Source: an uncultured Bacillota bacterium (GTDB lineage: Bacteria > Bacillota > Clostridia > Peptostreptococcales > Anaerovoracaceae). Taken from it: 47,985 nucleotides of DNA. Location of the stretch: assembly GCA_946410475.1 (NCBI GenBank), contig CAMKAM010000001.1, positions 1 to 47,985 on the forward strand, written 5' to 3'. The translations under genes were made by a program, and so were the position numbers. This document shows, in pieces, positions 23,121 through 30,930 of this stretch (positions are counted from its first letter, which is position 1; each line of letters opens with the position of its first letter). A model generated the notes under the pieces. It was not told the DNA's origin and searched no databases. It saw only the letters and a program-made list of their open reading frames with translations.

Positions 23121-25610
23121 ATGCCGAATTTGATAGAAGACCAGAAACTCATCCAGCATGAGATACATGATGAAATGAAAAACTCCTATATCGATTACGC
23201 CATGAGCGTCATCGTAGGACGTGCCCTTCCCGACGTAAGAGACGGGATGAAGCCGGTCCACAGGAGGATACTTTACGGAATGTCGCAGCTGGGCGTCACA
23301 CCGGACAAACCATATAAGAAATCCGCGCGTATCGTTGGTGAAGTAATGGGTAAATACCACCCGCACGGCGACAGCTCCATCTATGACGCGATGGTAAGGA
23401 TGGCGCAGGACTTCTCCACGAGATACATGCTCGTAGACGGACACGGAAACTTCGGTTCCGTCGACGGAGACGGAGCGGCGGCCATGCGTTATACCGAGGC
23501 GAGAATGAGCGCTTTCTCGCTGCAGATGATAAGGGACATCGAAAAGGACACTGTAGACTTCATGCCGAACTTCGACGAAGAGGAGCAGGAACCGGTAGTT
23601 CTTCCTTCGAGATACCCGAACCTTCTCGTCAACGGATCCAACGGTATTGCCGTAGGTATGGCAACGTCGATCCCGCCGCACAACCTCGGCGAGACGATAG
23701 ACGCCGCCTGCTACATGATAGACCATGAGGACTGCACGGTCGACGATCTCATCAAGATCGTAAAGGGACCGGACTTCCCGACCGGCGCCATCATCATGGG
23801 CAAGAAGGATATAGAAGAAGCTTACCGCACGGGTCAGGGCAAGGTCACGGTCAGAGCGAAGACGGAGATCGAAGAGATCAAAGGCGGAAGGATGCAGATC
23901 GTCGTCACGGAGATCCCCTTCCAGGTCAACAAGGCACGTCTGATCGAGAAGATAGCACAGCTCGTCAAGGAGAAGAGGATAGATGGTATATCCGACATCA
24001 GAGACGAGTCGAACCGCGAGGGTATGAGGATAGTCATAGTCCTGAAGAGGGACGCTAATCCGCAGATCACACTTAACAAGCTGTTCAAGCACACGCAGCT
24101 GCAGGACAGCTTCTCGATGATCATGCTCGCCCTCGTCGACGGAGTGCCCCGCATACTTTCCCTCTACGACATCCTTTTCGAATACCTCAAGCATCAGAAA
24201 AACGTTCTGACAAGAAGGACGAAGTTCGACCTGGCGAAGGCCGAAGCAAGGGCTCACATACTCGAAGGTCTGAGGATAGCTCTCGACAATATCGACGAGA
24301 TCATCAAGATCATCAGAACGAGTTACGATAACGCAAAAGAGAGATTGATGAAGACGTTCTCGCTTTCGGAGATACAGGCTCAGGCCATCCTCGATATGAG
24401 GCTCGCCCGCCTGCAGGGACTCGAAAGAGAGAAGATCGAGAACGAGTACGCAGAGCTCCAGAAGAAGATCGCTTACTACAAAGAACTACTCGCCGACGAG
24501 AAGAAACTCATGGGCGTCGTCAAAGACGAGATGATGGAGATCCACGACAAGTGGTCTGACAAGAGAAGGACGAAGATCACGGCTAAGGCCGATGAATTCG
24601 ACGAAGCCGACCTCATCGAGGAAGAGAACGTCGCGATCACGCTGACACACCTCGGATACATCAAGAGGATACCGGCTGATACATACAGGACGCAGCGCCG
24701 CGGAGGCAAGGGCATCACGGGACTTACGACGAGGGAGAACGACTTCGTCAAGAATCTGATAATAACGTCGACGCACGAATACCTGATGTTCTTCACGAGC
24801 TACGGAAAGGCTCACAAGCTGAAGGCTTACGAGATACCGGAAGCAACGAGGACGGCGAAGGGAACGCCTGCGGTCAATTTCCTGAACCTGATGCAGCGTG
24901 AGAGGATCAACGCGATGATCCCGATCAAGGATTTCGCCGAAGACAAATACCTCATAGGAGTAACGAAGAACGGAACGATCAAGAAGACTGCCCTTTCCGA
25001 ATTCGATACGAACAGAAAAGGCGGCCTGATAGCCATCAACCTCAAGGACGGCGACGAGCTCGTTGAGATCAAGGAATCGTCGGGAGACGACAAGGTCATC
25101 ATCGTTACGAAGAACGGCAAGTGCATCTGCTTCAACGAAGAGGACGTAAGGCCGATGGGCAGGAACGCCGGCGGCGTCAGAGCCATCAAGCTCGAGGATG
25201 ACGATGAAGTCGTAGCTATGAATCTGGTACACGAAGGACAGGAACTCCTCGTCGTTACGGAAAAGGGCTTCGGAAAGAGAACCCCGATCGAAGAGTACAA
25301 GACCCAGACCAGAGGCGGCAAGGGCATGCTCACATATGACAAGTCGAAGTTCAAGAAGACAGGCGCTCTTATAGGAGCGACGACTGTCGAGGATGACGAT
25401 GACGTCATGCTGATCAACTCCGACGGCATCATCATCAGGATCAACGCGGGCGAAGTCTCAAGACTCGGACGCGCGACGCAGGGCGTCAAGATAATGAAGG
25501 TCAAGGACGAAGCGAACATCATCTCCATGACAAAGGTCATACAGGAAGATGAAGAAGAGGAAAAGGCCGACAAGAAGGAAGGCCCCGAACAGCTCGAACT
25601 GGACGTTTGA
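23121..25610 (+). CDS. gyrA: DNA gyrase subunit A
   Basis: The 829-residue protein has the winged-helix core with catalytic Tyr124 in AAMRYTEARMS, preceded by the quinolone-resistance region (GKYHPHGDSSIYDAMVRMAQ). The residues at the usual resistance positions are Ser/Ser-Asp-like and look wild type (GDSS, then D89). The C-terminal pinwheel has a GyrA-box (QRRGGKGI), which marks it as gyrase rather than topoisomerase IV. It ends in an acidic tail (EDEEEEKADKKEG). An RsbW-like gene begins 28 bp later. Confidence 0.97.
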   Translation: MPNLIEDQKLIQHEIHDEMKNSYIDYAMSVIVGRALPDVRDGMKPVHRRILYGMSQLGVTPDKPYKKSARIVGEVMGKYHPHGDSSIYDAMVRMAQDFSTRYMLVDGHGNFGSVDGDGAAAMRYTEARMSAFSLQMIRDIEKDTVDFMPNFDEEEQEPVVLPSRYPNLLVNGSNGIAVGMATSIPPHNLGETIDAACYMIDHEDCTVDDLIKIVKGPDFPTGAIIMGKKDIEEAYRTGQGKVTVRAKTEIEEIKGGRMQIVVTEIPFQVNKARLIEKIAQLVKEKRIDGISDIRDESNREGMRIVIVLKRDANPQITLNKLFKHTQLQDSFSMIMLALVDGVPRILSLYDILFEYLKHQKNVLTRRTKFDLAKAEARAHILEGLRIALDNIDEIIKIIRTSYDNAKERLMKTFSLSEIQAQAILDMRLARLQGLEREKIENEYAELQKKIAYYKELLADEKKLMGVVKDEMMEIHDKWSDKRRTKITAKADEFDEADLIEEENVAITLTHLGYIKRIPADTYRTQRRGGKGITGLTTRENDFVKNLIITSTHEYLMFFTSYGKAHKLKAYEIPEATRTAKGTPAVNFLNLMQRERINAMIPIKDFAEDKYLIGVTKNGTIKKTALSEFDTNRKGGLIAINLKDGDELVEIKESSGDDKVIIVTKNGKCICFNEEDVRPMGRNAGGVRAIKLEDDDEVVAMNLVHEGQELLVVTEKGFGKRTPIEEYKTQTRGGKGMLTYDKSKFKKTGALIGATTVEDDDDVMLINSDGIIIRINAGEVSRLGRATQGVKIMKVKDEANIISMTKVIQEDEEEEKADKKEGPEQLELDV

Positions 25611-25638
25611 TAAAAGACCTCACGGGAAGGAACGATCA

Positions 25639-26046
25639 ATGTCAGAAGTACTGAAAATGACCATACCGGGAGATCCGGAATATATCAATATCGCTGAAAC
25701 GGCTGCATGTCAGGCGGCGAGCCTTCACGGGATGGATGTCGAAAGGGTATCCGACCTGAAGCTTGCCGTCGGCGAAGCGTGCCGGCTCATAACATGCCAC
25801 GGATTCGAGGGGTGGAGCCGTTCTTACGACATCACGTGCAGTATCGACGAGGCGGCAGTGACGATCACGGTGAAGGACGACCTGTGCGCTCACGACAAGA
25901 AGAAAGACGAAAAAAAGAGATGCCCCGATTGCCCGAACGAAGGCGACATCGGGTTCCGCATGATAGAAGTCATAACGGATGAAGTATCCATTTCGAGGGC
26001 CGAAGCAGGATGCAGAAGCATAACGTTAGTAAAGAAGTTCAGATAA
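25639..26046 (+). CDS. Degenerate RsbW/SpoIIAB-like anti-sigma protein, cysteine-rich
   Basis: Counted from ATG 25639 (GGAAGGA upstream), this is a 135-residue protein of the GHKL ATPase fold that aligns with RsbW and SpoIIAB: GEACRLITCHGFE matches the N-box helix, ITVKDDLCAH the G1 box, and GDIGFRMIEVITDEVSI the G2 box. The N-box Asn is replaced by Leu50, and both G1 glycines by Leu82 and Ala84, so ATP binding and kinase activity are probably lost. It has eight cysteines (24, 48, 53, 67, 83, 95, 98, 125), including a CPDC pair just before the G2 box. The next gene, overlapping by 37 bp, is a SigB/SigF-type sigma factor. No RsbV-type partner is present. I infer a non-kinase anti-sigma that may bind a metal or sense redox. 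Confidence 0.8.
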   Translation: MSEVLKMTIPGDPEYINIAETAACQAASLHGMDVERVSDLKLAVGEACRLITCHGFEGWSRSYDITCSIDEAAVTITVKDDLCAHDKKKDEKKRCPDCPNEGDIGFRMIEVITDEVSISRAEAGCRSITLVKKFR

Positions 26047-26771
26047 ACGAGAAATTCGCGGAGTACAAAAAGACCCGCGACATAGCGCTCAGGAACCAGC
26101 TTGTTGAAGATCATCTCTACATGGTCGACATCCTCATCAGAAAATATATAGGAAAAGGGATAGAAAAAGACGATCTGTATCAGGTCGGGGCGATGGCCCT
26201 GATCAAAGCAGTAGAGAGATTTGACCCTGACAAGGGCTTCAAGTTCTCCAGCTACGCAACGCCAACCATACTCGGGGAGATAAGAAAGCATTTCCGCGAC
26301 CGTGGATGGAGCGTTCGCGTGCCGAGGAGCCTGAAGGAGCTGGCGATCGCCCTGCCTGACGTCAAGGACAAACTGACTGCCGAGCTCGGAAGAGTCCCGA
26401 CTCCGGCGGAGATGGCGGAGCATATGGGAATAAGCGAAAGCGACTTCCTCGCCGCGATGGAGAGCAGCATGGCTTACGATGCGTTCTCACTGAACATGAC
26501 TTACGAGGAAGACGGCGGCACCGGAGACGCGGAGGTCCTCCAGCGGGCTACGGCGACCGACGAAGAGGGCTATGAAAGACTCGAGAATTATGAGATAATC
26601 GACTCTGTACTAAAGAGGCTGTCCGGTACGGACAAATACATATTCCGCCAGCGCTTCATCGAAGAGAAGACGCAGGCGGAGATCGCCGAGGCTCTCGGTG
26701 TTTCACAGATGACGATCTCCAGAGTAGAGAAGAAGATAAAAGAAAAATTTGCGGCTGAAATGGCGAAGTAA
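26010..26771 (+). CDS. RNA polymerase sigma factor, SigB/SigF/SigG subfamily
   Basis: This 253-residue sigma-70 factor lacks region 1. Region 2 contains DDLYQVGAMALIKAVERFDPDKG and FKFSSYATPTILGEIRKHFRD (each read in pieces), then VPRSLKEL. Region 3 has GRVPTPAEMAEHMGISESDF, and region 4 has the helix-turn-helix KTQAEIAEALGVSQMTISRVEKKI, described by position about 218-241. This is the pattern of general-stress and forespore sigma factors. It overlaps the anti-sigma gene, so the two are made together. Which regulon it serves cannot be told; no spo genes are near. The ribosome site before ATG 26010 is weak, consistent with coupling. Confidence 0.9.
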   Translation: MQKHNVSKEVQINEKFAEYKKTRDIALRNQLVEDHLYMVDILIRKYIGKGIEKDDLYQVGAMALIKAVERFDPDKGFKFSSYATPTILGEIRKHFRDRGWSVRVPRSLKELAIALPDVKDKLTAELGRVPTPAEMAEHMGISESDFLAAMESSMAYDAFSLNMTYEEDGGTGDAEVLQRATATDEEGYERLENYEIIDSVLKRLSGTDKYIFRQRFIEEKTQAEIAEALGVSQMTISRVEKKIKEKFAAEMAK

Positions 26772-26830
26772 CTGCCGCAGCAAGCAAAGTAAGCAGGCCG
26801 AAAAGAAGAAATAAGGAAAGGAAACCCGCA

Positions 26831-27820
26831 ATGGAAAAGAAAAGAGTATTTTCAGGAGTACAGCCGACAGGAAATATCCATCTCGGCAACTACCTCGGAG
26901 CATTGAAGCAGTTCGTAGATCTTCAGGAGACTAACGACTGCATCTACTGCATCGTCGACATGCATTCGATCACTGTGCCGCAGGATCCGGAAGAGCTGAA
27001 AAAGCACATCCTCGATGTCGCAGCTCTCTATCTGGCGGTAGGTCTCGATCCGAAAAAATCGATAATCTTCGTACAGTCGGAAGTATCCGGCCACGCGGAG
27101 CTGTCGTGGATACTGACATGCAACTCCTACACGGGCGAGCTGTCGAGGATGACACAGTTCAAGGCGAAGAGCAAAGGTCAGGAATCGGCGCCGACCGGTC
27201 TTTTCACATATCCGATACTCATGGCTGCGGATATCCTTCTTTATGATACGGAAGTCGTTCCGGTAGGAAACGACCAGAAACAGCATATCGAGCTTACAAG
27301 AGATATCGCTCTGAGAGTCAACCACAAATACGGAGATACGTTCGTCGTTCCGGACGGAAGATATCTCAAGGAAGGCGCGAGGATAATGTCGCTCGACGAT
27401 CCGACGAACAAGATGAGCAAGAGCGCCGAGAACGACATGAGCAGGATCTCGCTCCTCGACGAACCGGGCAAGATCAAGAAGGCCATCATGAAGGCGACTA
27501 CTGATTCGGACGGCGTCATCGCCTTCGATCCGGAGAAAAAACCGGGCATCAGCAACCTCCTCAACATCTACAGCGCTCTCACGGAAGAGCCGATCGCAGA
27601 TATAGTAGGCAGATTCGAAGGCGAAGGGTACGGCACGCTGAAAAAAGCCCTCGTAGAAGTGGTAACGGATTCCATCGCTCCGATCAGGGAGAGATTCGAC
27701 AAGATAAGGAATTCTGACGAACTTATAGATATCCTGAAAGACGGAAGCAAAAGAGCAAACGAGATCGCAGAGCCGGTGCTCGAAAGAGTAAAGGAAAGAT
27801 TCGGTCTCGGTATCCGCTAG
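26831..27820 (+). CDS. trpS: Tryptophanyl-tRNA synthetase
   Basis: This 329-residue class I synthetase has the HIGH-like motif PTGNIHLGNY at residues 12-21 and the KMSKS motif near residue 194 (NKMSKSAEND). It charges tRNA-Trp. AAAGGAAA lies upstream of ATG. A hairpin shared with the convergent plsC gene follows. No T-box leader is visible in the short upstream gap. Confidence 0.97.
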   Translation: MEKKRVFSGVQPTGNIHLGNYLGALKQFVDLQETNDCIYCIVDMHSITVPQDPEELKKHILDVAALYLAVGLDPKKSIIFVQSEVSGHAELSWILTCNSYTGELSRMTQFKAKSKGQESAPTGLFTYPILMAADILLYDTEVVPVGNDQKQHIELTRDIALRVNHKYGDTFVVPDGRYLKEGARIMSLDDPTNKMSKSAENDMSRISLLDEPGKIKKAIMKATTDSDGVIAFDPEKKPGISNLLNIYSALTEEPIADIVGRFEGEGYGTLKKALVEVVTDSIAPIRERFDKIRNSDELIDILKDGSKRANEIAEPVLERVKERFGLGIR

Positions 27821-27863
27821 AGGCTGCAGGCTTGTCGTGAAACTGAAAAGCAGAACGAAAAAG

Positions 27864-27884
27864 CTCCGCGCATCATGCGCGGAG
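27864..27884. terminator. Bidirectional terminator between trpS and plsC
   Basis: CTCCGCGCAT-C-ATGCGCGGAG is followed by TTCTTTTAAT on the plus strand and by CTTTTTCGTTC on the minus strand. The plsC stop codon lies inside the hairpin, so plsC's last codons form part of the stem. Confidence 0.85.
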
Positions 27885-28607
27885 TTCTTTTAATCCGTTC
27901 TTTACTATTTCCTGCACTTTGTCCGATATCTCTTTTTCCTCTTCTTTTGTCAGATCCGCCGTCGGCATCGCCGGGTGGATCATGACCTTGACCTTTGCCC
28001 CGTGGATATAACCGTCCTGCTCGAAGCACCGGTAAGTCCCGTCGATGGTGACCGGGATGATAGGCACCTTCGGCTTGGTGGCAAGCTTGAGAGCGCCGCC
28101 CTTGAATTCGCCCATTTCCGGACCCTGGGAGCGCGTGCCCTCGGGGAATATGACCATGGAATAGCCTTCTTCGATATTTTTGACACCCTTCAGGATCGCC
28201 TTGAGGGATTCTCTCGGGTTGTCTCTTTCGATCAGAACGCTCCTGATTTCGTGGATCCACGGTCCGTACAGAGGCACTTTGTCGAGTTCCTTCTTTGCAA
28301 CGAAACCCATCTGTATAGTATCGAGCGCCGCGCAGAGGACGACGATGTCGGCATAGCCCTGGTGGTTCGACACGTATACGACGGGACCCTCCGTCGGAAG
28401 GTTCTCGCGTCCAACGACTGTCAGGTCGACGTCCACGAATTCGAGCATCTTCTTGCCCCATGTCGAAGTGGCCTTGAGGATGTTCTCTCTTTCGAACTCC
28501 CTGTCACCGGTCTCACGGCCTTTGTGGATATTTTTTCTGTATTCCGTCAGGTATCTCAGAGCCTTCAGTGCCTTCAGGATACCCGGTACGTTCCTTATTA
28601 TCTTCAA
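27873..28607 (-). CDS. plsC: 1-acyl-sn-glycerol-3-phosphate acyltransferase
   Basis: This 244-residue protein has the acyltransferase motif H-X4-D (NHQGYAD, His82 and Asp87), the FPEGTRS motif at 154-160 and VPIIPVTIDG. It makes phosphatidic acid at the membrane. The start codon is TTG at 28607, preceded by ACGAGGGT; no nearby ATG fits the conserved N-terminus. It is divergent from the shikimate-kinase-like gene and convergent with trpS. Confidence 0.9.
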   Translation of the reverse strand: MKIIRNVPGILKALKALRYLTEYRKNIHKGRETGDREFERENILKATSTWGKKMLEFVDVDLTVVGRENLPTEGPVVYVSNHQGYADIVVLCAALDTIQMGFVAKKELDKVPLYGPWIHEIRSVLIERDNPRESLKAILKGVKNIEEGYSMVIFPEGTRSQGPEMGEFKGGALKLATKPKVPIIPVTIDGTYRCFEQDGYIHGAKVKVMIHPAMPTADLTKEEEKEISDKVQEIVKNGLKELRA

Positions 28608-28720
28608 ATGTTTACCCTCGTTCTCTCAATTGTAATCCGTATGAAAGATATGTTATCATATTTCACATCGGACTATATTTTACCACAATTGTAAAGATAA
28701 ACGAAACGGGGAAAAGTGAA

Positions 28721-29176
28721 ATGAAGAATATATACGTTACAGGATACATCGGAAGTGACAGAAAGGCCTGCGCCGAAGAGGCTGCGGCACAGACCGGCGG
28801 AACTATCGTAGACCTCGACAAGATGATCGAGAGAAACGATGGCAGAAAAATCATGCGCATCGTGATGATGATGGGCGAGCACGAATACAGAAACAAGGAG
28901 TACGAAGCTCTTGAGGAACTGTCAGAGCAGGAGGACCTCGTGGTGATCTGCAGCGACGGCACGCTTTTCGACGATATGTGCCGCGAGATCATGGAAGCCG
29001 GAGAGGTCAGGATAGCCGATGCAGAAAAAACGGCGGAAGAGCTGTGGCAGAATGCGAAAGAAGATGATTCCATCCCCTATGCCTTCATGCAGATGGGAAG
29101 CGAGGATGAAAAGAAGGCCCGTTTCATGAAGATGTACGAGGCAAGAAAAGATCTCTACGAAAAGTACACGAAATAG
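28721..29176 (+). CDS. Shikimate-kinase-like protein lacking the P-loop
   Basis: Counted from ATG 28721, this is a 151-residue protein whose landmarks line up with shikimate kinase: GYIGSDRKA where the Walker A GxxGxGK(S/T) should be, the shikimate-binding DLD at 31-33, GEHEYRNKEYEAL resembling GEEAFRRLE with Arg57, and a C-terminal MYEARKDLYEKY like the RRPLYEE lid helix. The P-loop lysine and glycine pattern is broken, and the GGG loop is replaced by CSDGT. Catalysis is therefore unlikely in the usual way. It may be a pseudo-kinase or bind a different ligand. The assignment rests on order and spacing of motifs, not on a search. Confidence 0.6.
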   Translation: MKNIYVTGYIGSDRKACAEEAAAQTGGTIVDLDKMIERNDGRKIMRIVMMMGEHEYRNKEYEALEELSEQEDLVVICSDGTLFDDMCREIMEAGEVRIADAEKTAEELWQNAKEDDSIPYAFMQMGSEDEKKARFMKMYEARKDLYEKYTK

Positions 29177-29195
29177 GCGGAAGCAGCCTTGGGGA

Positions 29196-29900
29196 CTACT
29201 GCTGCGGACCGATGATGCGGCTTTGGAGATCATCGAGAGCTCCGGATGCCCGGTCGGTCACAGGACGGAGCAGTATGGTCAGCGCGATTACAGAGATGCC
29301 CGCGGCCCAGCCTGCGAGGACGTCGGACGGATAATGGACGCCGAGATAGACCCTTGAAAAACCAATGGCGAACGGAAGAACAGCGCAGCATACGAGCAGC
29401 GCTTTTTTCTTTGCGCCGTATACTTTGCCGCCGCCTTTGAGCAGAGCGAAGAACAGCAGCCCGAAAACAGCCATAGCTGTTATAGAGTGCCCGCTCGGAA
29501 ACGACCAGCCGCCCTCTTCGACCAGGCGGAAAGCGGCGTCCGGCCTGGGACGGCACAGGGCTGTTTTGAATATGATCTTGATGAGCTGTGAGATCACGGC
29601 GGCGAAAGCGGCGGGAACTCCATAGTCCCTCCTCGTATCCGGATAGATCAGAAGGAGAAGGACGATCACAGTTATGGAATACCAGTTACCAATGTAGGTG
29701 ACTGCTTCCATGAGGGTCGTCAGCCCCGGGCTCCTGTGGGAGAAGACCCATGCCTGAAGAGGGCTGTCCCAGGAAGCGGACCCGTTCGTCGCGATCATGA
29801 ATGCGAGCAGCGCGAATACTGCGGCGCCGAGGATGATGGCGGCGTACAGCGCTGCTTTTGAATTTCTGAAGTTACTGAGCTCTGTGTTATTTGTTTTCAT
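29196..29900 (-). CDS. PAP2-family membrane phosphatase
   Basis: Counted from ATG 29900, this 234-residue membrane protein has the phosphatidic-acid-phosphatase signature in three parts: KTALCRPRPD, PSGHS and SRVYLGVHYPSDVLAG, with about six helices. It may dephosphorylate undecaprenyl pyrophosphate or phosphatidic acid and related lipids. The -10 box (TATAAT) ends only 7 nt before ATG 29900 and no Shine-Dalgarno site is present, so the transcript may be leaderless. Upstream ATGs at 29906 and 29972 lie within or before the promoter. The divergent neighbour is a nucleotidyltransferase. Confidence 0.88.
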   Translation of the reverse strand: MKTNNTELSNFRNSKAALYAAIILGAAVFALLAFMIATNGSASWDSPLQAWVFSHRSPGLTTLMEAVTYIGNWYSITVIVLLLLIYPDTRRDYGVPAAFAAVISQLIKIIFKTALCRPRPDAAFRLVEEGGWSFPSGHSITAMAVFGLLFFALLKGGGKVYGAKKKALLVCCAVLPFAIGFSRVYLGVHYPSDVLAGWAAGISVIALTILLRPVTDRASGALDDLQSRIIGPQQ

Positions 29901-29907
29901 GTGCATT

Positions 29908-29960
29908 ATTATACCCCAAAAATCAACACTGTTGAATGATGGGCAAAAATCAAGTAAAAT
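29908..29960. promoter_or_regulatory. Overlapping divergent promoters of PAP2 and nucleotidyltransferase genes
   Basis: Minus strand: TTCAAC (29931-29936) with 17 bp to TATAAT (29908-29913). Plus strand: TTGAAT (29932-29937) with 17 bp to TAAAAT (29955-29960). The two -35 boxes occupy nearly the same base pairs, so polymerases facing opposite ways would compete. Confidence 0.6.
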
Positions 29961-29994
29961 AAATGGATGCAATAGTTAGCAGGAGGAGAATGAT

Positions 29995-30915
29995 ATGAAC
30001 AGACCGACACTTGTGATCATGGCAGCCGGAATGGGCAGCCGTTACGGAGGACTGAAACAGCTCGATCCGGTTACGGATGAGGGCGAGATAATAATGGACT
30101 TCTCCCTTTATGATGCTATGATGGCAGGGTTCGACCGCGCCGTCTTCGTCATAAAAGAAGAAATGGCAGAGGCTTTTTCCGAGCTGATCGAAAAGAGAGC
30201 CGGAAAATATATGGAGACTGCATTCGCTTACCAGAAGACCGACGATCTTCCGGACGGTTACAGCGTCCCGGAAGGCAGAGTAAAACCCTGGGGCACGGCT
30301 CATGCTGTATACAGCAGCCGCGCAGCTGTAGACGGACCGTTTGCCGTCATCAACGCGGACGACTATTACGGACCGACCGGATTCAATGTGATCTACGACC
30401 ATCTCGCGAATTGCGATAACGACAGCTATGATTTCTGCATGGTCAGCTACAGGCTGAAGAACACCATCACGGAGAACGGTCATGTCGCCAGAGGCATCTG
30501 CAGCGTCACGGAAGACGGAAAGCTCGAAGATATAGTGGAGAGGACGAAGATCATGCGTATAGACGACGGATCGATCTCGTTCACTGAGGATGATGGAGAA
30601 AGCTGGACACCGCTCGATGAAGAGACACAGGTTTCGATGAACTTCTGGGGATTCACGAGCCGTATGTACGAAGAGCTGGGAGCCGGATTCCCGGAATTCC
30701 TTGATGACGCTCTGGCTGACGATCCGCTGAAGAGGGAGTATCTGCTTCCCGCGGTCACAGACGCGCTCATAAAAGAAGGCAAGGCGACTGTAAAGGTCCT
30801 CTCATCGCAGGACAAGTGGTACGGCGTCACATATAAGAAAGACAAACCCGATGTAATGGCGGCGCTCAGATCGATGAAGGACAAAGGGCTTTATCCTGAA
30901 AAACTCTGGAAGTAG
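29995..30915 (+). CDS. Sugar-phosphate-type nucleotidyltransferase
   Basis: This 306-residue protein has the nucleotidyltransferase signature MAAGMGSRYGGLKQL at residues 9-23 and the metal-binding AVINADDYYGP segment near residue 117. Such enzymes join NTP to a sugar phosphate to give an NDP-sugar. No GlmU-type acyltransferase repeat is present. AGGAGGAG lies upstream of ATG. It is divergent from the PAP2 gene and 15 bp before cls, suggesting a cell-envelope role. The substrate is unknown. Confidence 0.8.
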   Translation: MNRPTLVIMAAGMGSRYGGLKQLDPVTDEGEIIMDFSLYDAMMAGFDRAVFVIKEEMAEAFSELIEKRAGKYMETAFAYQKTDDLPDGYSVPEGRVKPWGTAHAVYSSRAAVDGPFAVINADDYYGPTGFNVIYDHLANCDNDSYDFCMVSYRLKNTITENGHVARGICSVTEDGKLEDIVERTKIMRIDDGSISFTEDDGESWTPLDEETQVSMNFWGFTSRMYEELGAGFPEFLDDALADDPLKREYLLPAVTDALIKEGKATVKVLSSQDKWYGVTYKKDKPDVMAALRSMKDKGLYPEKLWK

Positions 30916-30930
30916 GGCCGGGGCAAAGCG

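Noticed and set aside
23115..24257. A 380-codon frame on the minus strand inside gyrA
   Set aside because: It is antisense to conserved gyrA codons. The long frame comes from gyrA codon bias, and the product has no recognisable features.
30000..30483. A minus-strand frame (29950-30483) overlapping the nucleotidyltransferase gene
   Set aside because: The plus-strand frame carries the nucleotidyltransferase signature and a strong ribosome site; the minus-strand product shows no features.
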